Below, piece after piece: positions 27,007 to 38,734 of a DNA stretch of 64,000 nt. The notes beneath the pieces are model-generated. The model made no database searches. It saw only the letters and a list, made by a program, of their open reading frames with translations, and was not told the origin of the DNA. The stretch comes from Hydractinia symbiolongicarpus (taxonomy: Eukaryota; Cnidaria; Hydrozoa; Anthoathecata; Hydractiniidae), in contig NC_079888.1 of the NCBI RefSeq assembly GCF_029227915.1, forward strand, positions 6,751,001 to 6,815,000, in the 5' to 3' direction. The translations under genes were made by a program, and so were the position numbers. How positions within the stretch are numbered: the first letter of the stretch is position 1; each line of letters begins with the position of its first letter.

Positions 27007-30000
27007 GTCTGTGTGATTAGATTTATAATATACAATATTGTTTTCTGAAACATGATATCAACAATAAGATGGTCAGTAAGGTGTTCTGCGCAAGTTATAG
27101 ACATCTAAACATCTGGAAAAACGTTTATAAAATCGATATGGAGTGTGATGATCTGTAATTTCAGAATTATTTGTGTTTATTGTCAACTCTATTGTATTTT
27201 TTATTTCATCTGTTTGTAAACCACAAAAAAGAAGTTGTTTCTCATGAAATCTAACCTCATAACTGCTTATGAAACTGTATAATAATGTTTTGCAATATTC
27301 TTGAAAGAAACATACACAAAAACAATCACGTTATTAGCTAATATATTTTCTGACGTTTTATTAATGCTGTTTATACATTCTGATAAAAGGCTGCATCATT
27401 TTATTTTAATGTATATATTTTCTTTTCTTCAGCCGCATAAAGAGATGGTAGTAAATGGTGAAAGTTCAAGAAATAATTCACCAGTGCATGGTAGTCGACA
27501 AATGTATGTAGAATTCTCTTCTTCCTTGATCCTACTTTTTTGTGTGCTAATTTTTTACATTTCCTTTTTTTGTTTTGTTACCGATAAAAAGACGTTAAAA
27601 ATAGATCGTAGTAAATAGATATGCCGTGAAGTATTGTGTCAAGCAGCTTATGACCAATAATTTCTGCCCGGTGTTGTTCGTTAGTTAGCTTAAGGCGGGT
27701 TTCCACTCAAACAAATGTGATCGAACGGATCGACGTCGATCACACCGATGTTATTAAAAAAAAGAACATTGCATAATCTTCGTCGATCGACGTCTACCTG
27801 GCGGTCGAATTCGATTGAATTCAAAAGTAGGATTGCTTTCTACTTTTTCGTCGATCGATTGAAATTTATCCAATGAGATTGATTTAAACCCACGTGATGT
27901 AAACAAATCAACGGAGAAATGAACATTCACTTAGAAGCGGGAAAAAAAGAAAAATGGCTAAAAACGTTTTAAACAAACGAAAATATAATTGCGTATTTGA
28001 TGCAGCAACAGCAATACACTATTTAACACAAGCAACAATTAAAAGATGAAAATGTATCACTGATAAGTGTTTAATTCGCAAATGAATGTTGAGGAATTTG
28101 AGATTGTAGAAGTTCGCGGATTTCGTTTTCTTGGGACACTTCCTCGAGAAGTTTCAAAGACAGTTTTATAAAAATATTTTTGTTTATCGTATTTTTATCA
28201 TGAAATTTTAAGTACATGCTCAATATCATTATTTCATATCAAATTTGCGTTGTTTGAAATAAATTTGAAATGAATCGCTATCGATCGAGGCATAGTCGAA
28301 TTTAAATGGAAACCAATTTTAATAAAAGCGCCTTGGATCGATTCGACCGCATTTGTTTGAGTGGAAAACCGCCTTTAAAGGCCTCCTTCCAAGCGTTCAT
28401 AACCGCAACTCACAGCGTCAGTCTCGATATGCTCAATTTCTATTACATTAAAGATGGCAGCGTTTTCTGAGCTGTTATTGGTTGTTAAAAAAATTGCCCG
28501 TCCAACATACAGACGTCGCGTCCAGAAAAATAATCTAATGCACATGTCTATATACAAAACGCTGGAAGCTGCATATTGAAACGTAATGATAAAAGGCGAC
28601 ATCAAGACTGTATCGTTGACCTTAATGAAACGACATCAAGACTGTATCGTTGACCTTGGTTTATCTCTCCCACTTTATAATTAATTTCAAAAAAATAATA
28701 AAATGAAGTTAGCCCATGGGAACCATACATCACCTTTGCTCTATTTCGAACCTAATTTTCAATTTAACTATCACGCAGCTTCTTTTCAATCGGGGGTAAT
28801 GTTTGCAACTATTTGGAACCTTTTTTCAACCGGGGTAATGTTTATAGCTATTTTGAACATACTTTTTAACCAGGGGTGATGTTAACAACTATTTCGAACC
28901 TACTTTTAAACCGGGGGTACTGTTTACAACTATTTCGAACCTACTTTTAAACCGGGGGTAGTGTTTACAACTATTTCGAACCTACTTTTAAACCGGGGTA
29001 CTGTTTAAATCTGCCACATAGCAAATTATGGTAATGATTAAAAGTTCTAGTGGTCTACTGGACATTTCAAACAGCAAAACGTTCTAAAACGGAGTTATGT
29101 AGTGTAGACATTTAAAAAATATAATATTAACAGTATTAAAGTGGTCAAACATAATCTATACAAACATTTTATCTAATGAAACAGGACATGCGTATTTCAT
29201 GTCAACCATATTTTTTTCAGTTTATAACAATCTGCGGTTTCCATAACATGACAACTTTCTCATCTGTTCAATATTGTTGTTTTTAGAAGTGAACCTAAAA
29301 TGGATGAACATACAGGTACGATACTTAATACCAGTCCGTCTCCATAGTAACAACTGTATTTTGTTTAAAATGGCTACCCGATAGCTACTTTTATGCTTTA
29401 CAATACACGAAACACTATAACTGGTAAGTATCCACGCAGCTATATATACTTTTTTTTGTTTATTTAGTTATAAACAAATTATTTCGTGATGGTCGTTGCA
29501 TTTGGCCAGGTTGCGATAGATCATTTCCTGATAGAAGAGAATTTGTCAGGTGGGTACAAAAATCGTTCTGTTGAAAATCAATCTGTTGCTAGCTAATTTG
29601 AAACATTAACGACACTGGACAATCAAATAATCTCTCATTTTCTCCGATGTAGTGAATGTTTTCTTATGCTATATGAAAGTATTTTGTTTTTAGGCATCTT
29701 GACTGTTATCATACTCTGGATGAAAAGAGTGCTGCACAAGCTCGTGTTCAGGGATATGTTGTACGAGAACTGGAAGAAAAGGTATTTTCGATGTTCGTTT
29801 TGAAGAAGTGTAACTGAAACAAGAGGATTTGGTGTAGCGCGTAGCGTAGCCCATGTTTCCGATTTCGTATATATTTCGTACATATTTAGCACAACAGACA
29901 TATCGCAGAGAAACGAAGGCAAGGTAAAATATAGTCCATTCGACATGTTCTTTTAATAAATATTTTAATTTTTAGTTATCTTACGAAAGATCGAAACTTT

Positions 30001-32563
30001 CAGCCATGTTAGGCCATCTACAATTTTCAAATGAAAAAGTGGGCTTATCAAATGATAAGGTTTGTACTTTACTACTCTTGCATGAACTGGTGTAAAAAAA
30101 AAAATTAAATTACAATTAAAATTAACAAAGAATAAGAAACGTCATTCAAACATACATTGTTTTATTTTACTAAATTAGCATTTTATTTTTTATATTAGCG
30201 TTTTAGAATTTTGTTTATTATAGTAGCGATTTTTTCAAACTCTTCTCCGCAGGGATCATACATGTTACAGACGACAGCTCACTCCATATCTCCTCCGCCC
30301 CGTATGGATCGCCATGTACCTGTAATACCTTCTTCAAACGGACAGATGGTTCTAGTTCCTTACCCGCCTCCACCTCATCATATGCACCCAGTACCTCACA
30401 TGCCACATATGGAGAGTGAACGAAGTGCCGTCCATTCTCCACACCCTGTTTCTAGAGAATCAAGGGAACGTCAAAACTCTCCATCGCCGTCTACATCACC
30501 GAGAAGACACTCCACCTCACATGGTCAGGTTATCACACCCACAAGTCATCAAAGTTACATTTCTCATACAAAAACAATGCATGGACAAGGTCATTATCAT
30601 ATTCCACCAGGCCACTACTTTCCAGTTCATCATGGGTTTCCTGTCAGACCTGGATTGATGATGAAACGTGAATCGCCTGAACACGATACACGCAGCCCAA
30701 TTGAAGATCGCTATTCCGTACCTGGATTGATTCCAGTCTCGCATAGTGAAGAACTGCATCGGAACTCAATGATGGTAGAAACACTTCCCACGGGCCCTTC
30801 TCATATTTCAAGTGGTCACAAAATGCCAAGTAACGATTCTGTAGGCTACCATCCCGTTCGACGCAGAGGTGAAGCCGCAGCAATGGTGGATATTGGCCAC
30901 GGTATGTCATTTGGTACGTTCCTTATTTCAGACATAGATCAACTTTTTTTTACAGAACCTTGTTTTCAAAAATTTCAATGCTGAAGTGGTTTGTTATAAA
31001 TTATGCATTTACAACTGCTTCGTGTCGGTAGTGTCGGTAACATTTATTTTTAGAATTACGCACCAAGGGAAATTTGTACCAAGATCCAGATGTTAGACCT
31101 CCTTACACATACGCCTCGCTTATCAGGCAAGGTGTTCTCGATTCGCCAAACGGTGAATTAACGTTGAATGAAATTTACCAATGGTTTATGAAAAATTTTG
31201 CATACTTTCGAAAGAATACAAGTACATGGAAGGTAAGCCAAGAATTTTTTTAGTTTTTTTTTTTTAATACTTCTTTTTGGACTCTTGACATGAAATTTCT
31301 AATTGCTAGAGGAGTGGAATCACGTCGGTAGAGTCAGCATGTTTTTCTCAAAGTTCACCTTCGGAAATTTTGAAAATACGATTTCTTTAGAACGCAGTTC
31401 GACATAATCTCAGTTTACACAAATGTTTCGTACGAAAAGAAAATCATAAAGGTGCTGTGTGGACGGTGGACGATGTTGAATTCTTCAGGCGAAGGATGAC
31501 AAAACCAGGACTGTAAGTTGGCATGTCATATTGTCACGTGGCCTCATCTGTCAAGTCTATGAAATATCTTACAATTGGGTATAATTTGGACTGTTTGGAA
31601 AATGAAGCAACTGTTAATGAAGATAAAAGTGTCTAAATTTTTTATATATAGTTGCCATGTTTGTTTATACATATTTGCTCGATATTTCAGACCGAAACGC
31701 GAATATTACGCTCCATCAGAAAACAACAATCAAGGCTCAAACTCTCCTCCTGAACCAGAAGATGATTACGTAACAGACGAACCTCTTCCTTCTATGGCTA
31801 TGGACAATTCAATAAGAAAGGATTCAAATGACGAAGAGGAGGAGAGTGAAGGACCCCGTGATGAAGTATTTACTGGTCCTCCAGAGAAGATGAGAAAATG
31901 TGACGAATACTCAATGGAGAAGTAATTTTTTTCTTAAATTTAGATGATTAAATTAGTTTATTTCTTTGTAATAAGTACAGACTTCGTAGCGTCTAGAAAA
32001 AAAGAGAACATACTTGACAAGTAATGTCTGTAAAATAGGGGAAAATAACGCCAAAAAAAAGTCAGGGAAATATTTTACAAGAATGTCACATGTTTATTGT
32101 TTCCATATACTTTTATACTTTCATAATAATTGCACTAATTCTCTCTTACTTGATAATATAGTATGATTTTCAAAAGATTGATTCCTTACTACTAATATTA
32201 ATTTTTTTACTAAAATCACTGAAAGTAATAGCTTTTTGCTGTATTGATACCTTATTCACGTCGGAAAATCAACGAAAGTCGTGTATTTGTATAGGAAGAA
32301 GTTCCACCTAAAACATCTAAGTAATATATGACCTTTTTTCTTAGTCAACCTGGTATTACGGTGATCAAGGAAGAATTCGAGGACGAATTAAGAAACATGA
32401 CGTCACAGTAAGTAATCTAAAATAACCTTTTTAACTTTCCTCACAGACTCTCTAGTTAAAATGTTACCTTGTATTCTAGCTGTCATAATTCATGTGTTTT
32501 TTTTCGTTTAGAGAGTACGAGAGATCGCTAAATGAGACCGTTACGGTGGTAACGGCATCTTGA
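26794..32563 (+). CDS. Forkhead box P (FOXP) transcription factor
   Basis: Exons 26794-27006, 27433-27503, 29287-29315, 29468-29549, 29694-29781, 29976-30059, 30253-30901, 31054-31232, 31391-31512, 31691-31921, 32345-32407 and 32512-32563 join in frame to 620 codons plus TGA. A C2H2 zinc finger (C115, C120, H133, H138) is followed by a leucine-zipper-like helix (about 139-178). A His/Pro/Ser-rich linker (190-405) precedes the forkhead domain (about 419-505) with [12 protein letters not shown] and the recognition helix [13 protein letters not shown]. Known for the family: a nuclear DNA-binding repressor that dimerises through zipper and forkhead. FAYF (A455) carries the alanine typical of FOXP in place of the proline of other FOX proteins. 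The vertebrate poly-Gln N-terminus is absent, and the zipper-to-forkhead linker is much longer than in vertebrates. ATG 26794 is preceded in frame by a TAA. The last exon ends ETVTVVTAS. Confidence 0.93.
27690..28377. mobile_element. 682-bp MITE with TTA target duplication, in a FOXP intron
   Basis: The element 27693-28374 begins AGGCGGGTTTCCACTC and ends, in reverse complement, AGGCGGTTTTCCACTC. The terminal inverted repeats match at 24 of the first 25 positions and weakly for about 15 more. It is flanked by TTA on both sides (27690-27692, 28375-28377). There is no transposase frame. A 3-bp TWA duplication is typical of PIF/Harbinger elements; TTAA would suggest piggyBac, but that reading makes the two ends unequal by one base. 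Confidence 0.75.
28597..28657. repeat. Short direct duplication, 34-bp period
   Basis: CGACATCAAGACTGTATCG and TTGACCTT occur twice, at 28597-28623 and 28631-28657, with identical sequence. Confidence 0.8.
28741..29008. repeat. Tandem repeat, about 41-bp unit, in a FOXP intron
   Basis: Six units of the type CTATTTCGAACCTACTTTTA, AACCGGGGGTA, CTGTTTACAA. The last three are nearly identical and the first two are diverged, so the array is growing or being homogenised at its right end. Confidence 0.85.
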
Positions 32564-35560
32564 AAAAACCTCCGATGTTTGTCTCGATTAGAATGGTTGC
32601 TGTCACTTTCTCTCCGTGCGAGAGGAATTATATGACGAGATCTTTAGGAGTGGATTTGAAAGTAAAATTTATTTATACTGTTTTGTGTTATTCATATTTA
32701 AATTTATGCGGTAATATATTTTTGTTAATTTTAACCCCCCGCTGCCATAAGCTTTTAGGCAACCAAGCAGGGGGTATAGTATTATACTTGAAGTACTCTT
32801 CTTAGTTTTATATCTTGTATTTATGCTACTCTAATAATTAAATCTACTAATGACCGTTTTGGCGTCCCATTACTTTAGATTGTAAGCTTGGCGTCCCATT
32901 ACTTTAGGTCGTAACATTTAAATTAAATCTAATTCTGTAAACAACTCGATTGCCCACAGTTCGGAGAAACATAATCATCGTGCGAAATTATGTTAACTGA
33001 GCACGAAATATTCTCTTTGCTGACTTAACTTGACATTGGGAGAATATCATCCTTTGGGACATTTTGTCAAGGCGTGTATCTCTTGCTTCACTTTCGTGCT
33101 TCCCTTTCGTGTAATCCATCTCAAATCGCTATCATATTTGACCAAGCGTTTCTTTGTGTGTTTTAGTTTATTTTTTTCAATTTTTTGTAGATATTGCAAA
33201 AAGTCAGATTATTTTATTCGGGTTTTTAAAAAACCGACCAGCACTTTTGTATATACCAGTGTTGTTGTTATTGTTGACAAAGTCTACTGTTTGTAACGCT
33301 GTAAAAATATAAATGTTGAACATAACTGAAACTCGTTTATTGCGTGATTTTGGTGTTTGCACCTTTTTCGTATTACCTTAAGTTGATTCATTTACGCGAA
33401 AATAAATTCTATCCATAATCTTCGCAAAATGGATTTTTTTTGGCTTCGCGCAACATAGTCATGTTCGCTCAATCGCGCAAAATTGTTCGTTGGTGCGCGA
33501 AATAAATTTATACGCGCGAAAATATACGATTTCCAATGAAACAAACTGGAAAATATAACGAGAATTTGAAAACTGTAGGGTTGGAGAACAGCATTGAAGA
33601 GCATAAACTTACCTGCATACCAAAAAAAATATACAAGGTTGCCACGCCACCTCAAAAGCCCTTAATTCTTCAATTGTAAAAATTTCCTTAAACACTTCTC
33701 AAATCTCTTTAATTTTAATTTTACAACCCATGTTTATATTTTTAAATTGTATAGAAATTCTACTATTTTCCAGCAATAACTTGTTCTTCACTTATGGATT
33801 TACTTTTAAAACCAACTCAAATATTCTCAATTTCTTTGAGAAAATATGAAAATGTCATCAAATCTCCTTCGTCTCAAAAGATTGTTGAAAATTCTCATCA
33901 AAAGTCCTCAAATCTCAAATTGACTCGAAAAATCGTTATATTGGTTTTTTGCCGACAAAACTAAAACACCTTCGTTAACAAGTGTCATAATTATCTTAGT
34001 GGCGGCTGTTATGTTGTCTTCTTTATATCCAGTCAGTGCACTCTCGTCGCAACATAGCTTTCTTTACTCTTCAACTTGTCGAGGAAGAACTTGTATAGCA
34101 TTTTGCGTGGAAAAGCTAGAAGACCTTGGTCTTGGAAATTTCTGAGAAAAAATGTCCTGGAAAATTCTTGATGTTTTTTCTAGGACTTTGACAAAATCTA
34201 TAAAATGTCCTTATATTGTCCAGGAAAGTAATGTTGAATTAATTTTTTGCCGATTGAGATGTCTCTAGAAAGAAAAATTAAGGCAAAATTTCTCAGTTCT
34301 TCTTAAGTCCTAAAATTTTAAAAGTTCGGTTATTCTCTTCTGGTTCTTTTTGACTAAGAATGTAACCTAATGTAATCTAAAAAATACAAATTAAACTTTT
34401 ACAAGCTAAAAGCTTGTACTCGTTTTTGACAATCCTAAAAAATAGTGACTATACAGCATATAGAGAAAGGTATTCATGTTAAATAAGTTGTGAGGCATAC
34501 ATAATTTTGGTGGGAAGTCAAGAGTAAATGTCTTAAAATTAATTTTATCTTTGAAATAGATAAAAATGAATTTGAGGGAAAAGTGACTAATTATAATGGC
34601 CTTTACAAATTTCAAAACCAACTCGTAAGCCCTGAAGTGGGATGGAAGCAGAAAACACAACTAAAAACTAAAACTCTGACAAGTTGGTTCAAAGATAATA
34701 CAAAAACTGAGTTTGGTCAATTCGGCAAAGCCGTAGATCTGAACCAGAAGTTGTTCATAGTTACTATACCATGCAATAATGAAGAACGGCCACAAATAGA
34801 ATGATGAAAACAGAAAAGTCAGAAATTGGTGTTTGATTGGTGTGAAAAATACAAGGCGATAAATTCGCAGTGTGGCTGTGTGGGAGTAGGCTGTGTGGCC
34901 TGTGTAGGTGCATGGCCGTTAAGTTAGCTACGTATTCACACGATATTTTTGTTAATCAAACACAGTATGTGATTGGTTCTTTTCACAACCAGTGAAAAGA
35001 GTAATTGATTTTATTTACATCTACCGCTGAACATTACCGCTTGGTGTAAGATCTTTTCTCAACACAATCAACCAATGTTGTTATTGGCAATCAGAGTCGC
35101 GTAAACAAACAAAAAACATCTTTTACAAAAAGATTCTAAACATTGTTCCCGAATTTATTTTTGTATGTATACCTATTGACGACATAGCTAGACGGACAGA
35201 GCTTTGCGGAACATTTATAAACAAACACAGAATTAAAAAAAAAAAAGAAAACATGTTTGAAAACTTGATGCGTAAAACGAGGCGGGTAAAACATTCTGTA
35301 TTTTTACAATTTGCAAGTTGTAATTCAATTCCTAAAACCATTCAAAAAATCCAGAATGACCCTTTAAATTGCCCATTTAAAACGACAAATACTTCAAAAG
35401 CGAGTTTTAAAAAATACTTTTACAACCACACTGTGAAATCAATGTATCACGATTCTGAAACTTATTGTTAAAACTCACCGGGCCTGTCACGTGTGTAAGT
35501 CAGGTGTGTAAATCACGTGTGTGAAATATCTATATATACGACAGGCGATAGTCGGACTAT
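32564..35560. other. FOXP 3' flank and intergenic sequence
   Basis: The FOXP 3' UTR start is expected here, but its polyadenylation site is not clear; AATAAA occurs at about 33399 and 33503 inside CGCGAAA-type repeats (33393-33530). Between 33650 and 34330 there are degenerate repeats of TCCTGGAAAATTC / CTCAAATCTC type. Open frames 34583-34804 and 35253-35471 are not recognised and have no gene context. Confidence 0.5.
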
Positions 35561-35569
35561 TTCTCTATA

Positions 35570-35674
35570 CTAGTTGTTAACCCGTGGAAAATCCACGGGT
35601 TCGCCCGTCGCAGCTAAGCTACCATTGTGCGTGACAGACAGACAGACAGACGTATACGGGCATTATAATATAGA
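35570..35674 (-). mobile_element. Minimal Helitron-like element, 105 bp
   Basis: Read on the minus strand it starts TCTATATTATAATGCCCG after a host A (35675). It ends with a perfect hairpin (35579-35601: 10-bp arms AACCCGTGGA, 3-base loop), then AACAA, then CTAG before a host T (35569). A 5' TC, a subterminal 3' hairpin, CTRR terminus and A/T insertion site are the known signature of Helitrons. It also contains a GTCTGTCTGTC run. There is no room for Rep/helicase, so it is non-autonomous. Confidence 0.55.
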
Positions 35675-35873
35675 TGGTGTTGCGTAATCATTTAATTAAG
35701 GATAAATAAACAACATTGGGTACTTTATAATTTTATTCCCTAAAAAAATAAAAAATGTTAGCAGAATTTCCTAAAACATGGAATAGTTTTCATACATTTA
35801 TTGATGTTTTTATTTGAACAGTTATTTTTTGTATCACAAGCTTTATAAGTTTTTTGTTGTTTAATTCAAGCAG

Positions 35874-36126
35874 GTGTTACTGCGACTGCTGGCTTAATCT
35901 CCTACCCAATTGATACAATCAGAAGACGTATGATGACTTCTGGACAAGCTGTCAAGTACAAGGGATCCATTGACTGTACTGTGCAAATTTTAAAGAATGA
36001 AGGGGCAATGTCGATGATGAGGGGTGCTGGCGCCAACATCCTTCGTGGTGTTGCAGGGCTGGTGTGTTGGCTGGTGCTGACAAATTCAAGGAAGTTTACA
36101 TCAAAATGCGAAATAACGCTCAATAA
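35874..36126 (+). pseudogene. ADP/ATP carrier (mitochondrial carrier) 3' fragment, frameshifted
   Basis: From a TTCAAGCAG acceptor-like site the frame reads [15 protein letters not shown], matching the ADP/ATP carrier signature RRRMM in the third repeat, then [16 protein letters not shown] and [12 protein letters not shown]. After this, near 36057, the frame shifts: the homologous end ([19 protein letters not shown], then Gln and TAA at 36124) continues in another frame, as if one G is missing. Only the last ~85 of the usual ~300 residues are present and no other carrier exons are seen upstream. AATAAA at 36237-36242. Most likely a duplicated last exon that decayed. A real last exon with a sequence error is the alternative. 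Confidence 0.75.
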
Positions 36127-36422
36127 GTAGTGAATGTTTGGAATAGAACTTTTTTAAAAAATTAGGTACCAAACGTAAACGTTTGGTGTAAATATGTCAA
36201 CAAGAATTGTAACTAACTTGTTCTGTTGATATTTGTAATAAATGATCTGTGACGATAAATAGTACTGAGGAGGTTTATTTAGCATTCGCTTTTTTTCTAT
36301 CCTTCACATGCTAAATGCTCTGGCTTACTCGAAGTGTTATTACAGCTAGTGAAATACAGGCTCGGGCTTCGTGTCTTAAAACTTGAGGCACCTTACCTTG
36401 GGTGCATTTTAATTCCCGCGGA

Positions 36423-36659
36423 CTTAAATTTACGCACCCATAGCGGTTGTATTAAATTAACGCACCCATTGCGGTTGTATTAAATTAACGCACCCATTGC
36501 GGTTGTATTAAATTAACGCACCCATTGCGGTTGTATTAAATTAACGCACCCATTGCGGTTGTATTAAATTAACGCACCCACTGCGGTTGTATTAAATCAA
36601 CGCACCCATTGCGGTTGTATTAAATTAACGCACCCATTCCGGTTGTATTAAATTAACGC
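36423..36659. repeat. 28-bp minisatellite, about 8.5 copies
   Basis: Unit ATTAAATTAACGCACCCATT, GCGGTTGT, nearly perfect in the central copies, with single-base variants in the first and the seventh to eighth. Confidence 0.9.
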
Positions 36660-38500
36660 GATTAAGAAGAAGTGTAGTAAAAACAACAATTTTTTTGGTT
36701 TTAAACATTTCCTCAAGCAAAAGGATTAAATTCAACTACAGCACCACTCATAGCATCCTCGCGGACCACCCCTGCTGCTTTCATCACAAATTTTGAACGG
36801 CATTCTGGACAATGTTTGAGCCAGCGAAAGCGAGAGTCATGAAGAAACAGGAATTAATTCGTTTCGTCGGGGGACATTTTCCTTTCGTCATCCGCAAATT
36901 TCCAATCATATTTTTTAAATTATCTTACATTTTTACTTATGTACACAGATGACGGACCTTCATTCTTAAAATAAACATTTATCGCGCCTTAATAAAAACG
37001 TCAAAGAAAGCGTTTATAGTGTTTAGACGGAACAAGAAAGTATAAGCTTAATTTTGTCTAATGATACAGTAGTACTGAATGATCTGAAGGAAATAGATGA
37101 ATTTCTTTGTTTACATTTTCAGCGGTAAGCTCTTTCGGCTCTGGTATCTACTTGACAGAAGAAAAGATCGGGCGCTAGTTGAAGCAAAGTTATTTTTAGT
37201 CCATTTTATCTCACGAAGGCATTGTACAGATAAATCATAAGGCATTATTTTATACTCGATAATAGTTTAAAACCCCAAACGATGTAACCGTGAAAATAAA
37301 TACATAGGTAAAGACCTTTCGCCACTAAATCATCTTTTTTCCTACCCTGCAAATCCCAGAGCCAAAGAGCTTACCGCTGGAAAGTAAACAAATAACGTCA
37401 CGCTGGAAATCATCTATAGGCATGGCAAACCAACATATACCTACTAATAGTGATTTTCGTTGTTTATCTTAACCAATGTTTTTAGTAGTAGGAGAATTTC
37501 GACAACAACAATTCTCTTTGGTGTGTCTCATAGTGTATCATTCTCCTTAAGTTTGGTCAAGGACAACTCCGTTATGATACAAGGCTTTGTAAAATAAAGA
37601 TTTTTGGTGGAACCACTTTAAAGAAAAGATGAGCTAAAGGCAACAACGTTTCCCCTACATATGTCGCATTAATGGACACGTTGCAAATACATCCTTAATG
37701 AAAAACCCACCCTTTCGATACTTAAGAAGTCCTTGGAGAATACCTAGAATTGTCCATCTTCTGTTCTTTATGAACGTTAAGAAAGAAGAATTTAATCCAA
37801 TAAATCTATCTAAGCATCAAAATTTAAAACAGAACGCGCATACAATGAAATTTTATGCACGTTTCCTTACATTGTTGACAATTGATTTTCCGTTTAAAAC
37901 ATTTCATATCTCGTGTAATATTTTTTCTACCTCTACCTTGATGTTAAATTCTAATGACGTGGTTTCTGTATTTTCTAATGTGAGTGTAACAAAATAGGGC
38001 AAAAAAATCCCACAGTTGGACCGACATAAGTTCTGAGTACTTTGTTATCATGAAAACTTCTCTCTCTGTTTTAGAAAGAGGACAAAATGAGCCAACAGTA
38101 CCAATTATGGAACTTCTATGTCTTGACCTCAGCCACCAATCGTTCCTCAAAATTTATAAAGCTAATTATGTGTTGGCTGAAGAAGAGGCCGTTTTAAAAA
38201 CAGGCTGTCCTTCAGGGGTAAACTTATACGATAGAAAAAGATTCTTATACACTGTGATCTACAATTCCGAACCTGATATTTTTTGAAAATTATGTTTTTT
38301 GATTATTTCCATGGCCAAACGGCATCACTTGGCCAGCATTAGGCTGCAAACGTGTTACTTTGGCAAGGGATGAGGAACCAACGGAAATGCACTTACTACA
38401 TTGTCCGCATTACCAAGTTAATTTGTCCTGACGTCAGCACAAAATAGCACACTTTAAGATTATGGATCTAACCAAGTCCTAAGTCCGTTGGTATGTCCGC
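36660..38500. other. Intergenic, contains an inverted repeat
   Basis: No gene supported. The open frame 38050-38286 (78 codons, ending NLYDRKRFLYTVIYNSEPDIF is not fully quoted elsewhere) and a 44-codon frame ending at 38431 look protein-like but have no splice context or recognised homologue. An imperfect inverted repeat lies at 37106-37394. Confidence 0.45.
37106..37394. mobile_element. MITE-like inverted repeat
   Basis: Left arm TTGTTTACATTTTCAGCGGT followed by AAGCTCTTTCGGCTCTGG. The right arm in reverse complement reads TTGTTTACTTTCCAGCGGT followed by AAGCTCTTTGGCTCTGG. Arms of about 40 bp flank about 205 bp. Weaker similarity continues outward (ATAGATGA). There is no coding frame. Confidence 0.6.
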
Positions 38501-38502
38501 TG

Positions 38503-38730
38503 TGAACATTGACGAGTGAACATTGACAAGTAAGAAACATTGACGAGTAATAAACATTGACGAGTGAAAATTGACGAGTAAACATTGATGATTAAACATT
38601 GACGAGTAAACATTGACGAGTGAACATTGGCGAGTGAACATTGACGAGTAAACATTGACGAGTAAACATTGATGAGTGAACATTGATGAGTGAACATTGG
38701 CGAGTGAGCATTGACGAGCGAACATTGACG
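38503..38730. repeat. 14-bp tandem repeat
   Basis: About 16 units of GACGAGTAAACATT with variants GAGTGAACATTG, GATGAG and GGCGAG and a few 17-bp units. Minus-strand open frames here (Phe/Ser/Gln/Cys periodic) are artefacts. Confidence 0.85.
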
Positions 38731-38734
38731 GCTT

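Noticed and set aside
38050-38431. Two protein-like frames (78 and 44 codons)
   Set aside because: Different frames, no splice sites joining them, no recognised homology; kept only as a note.
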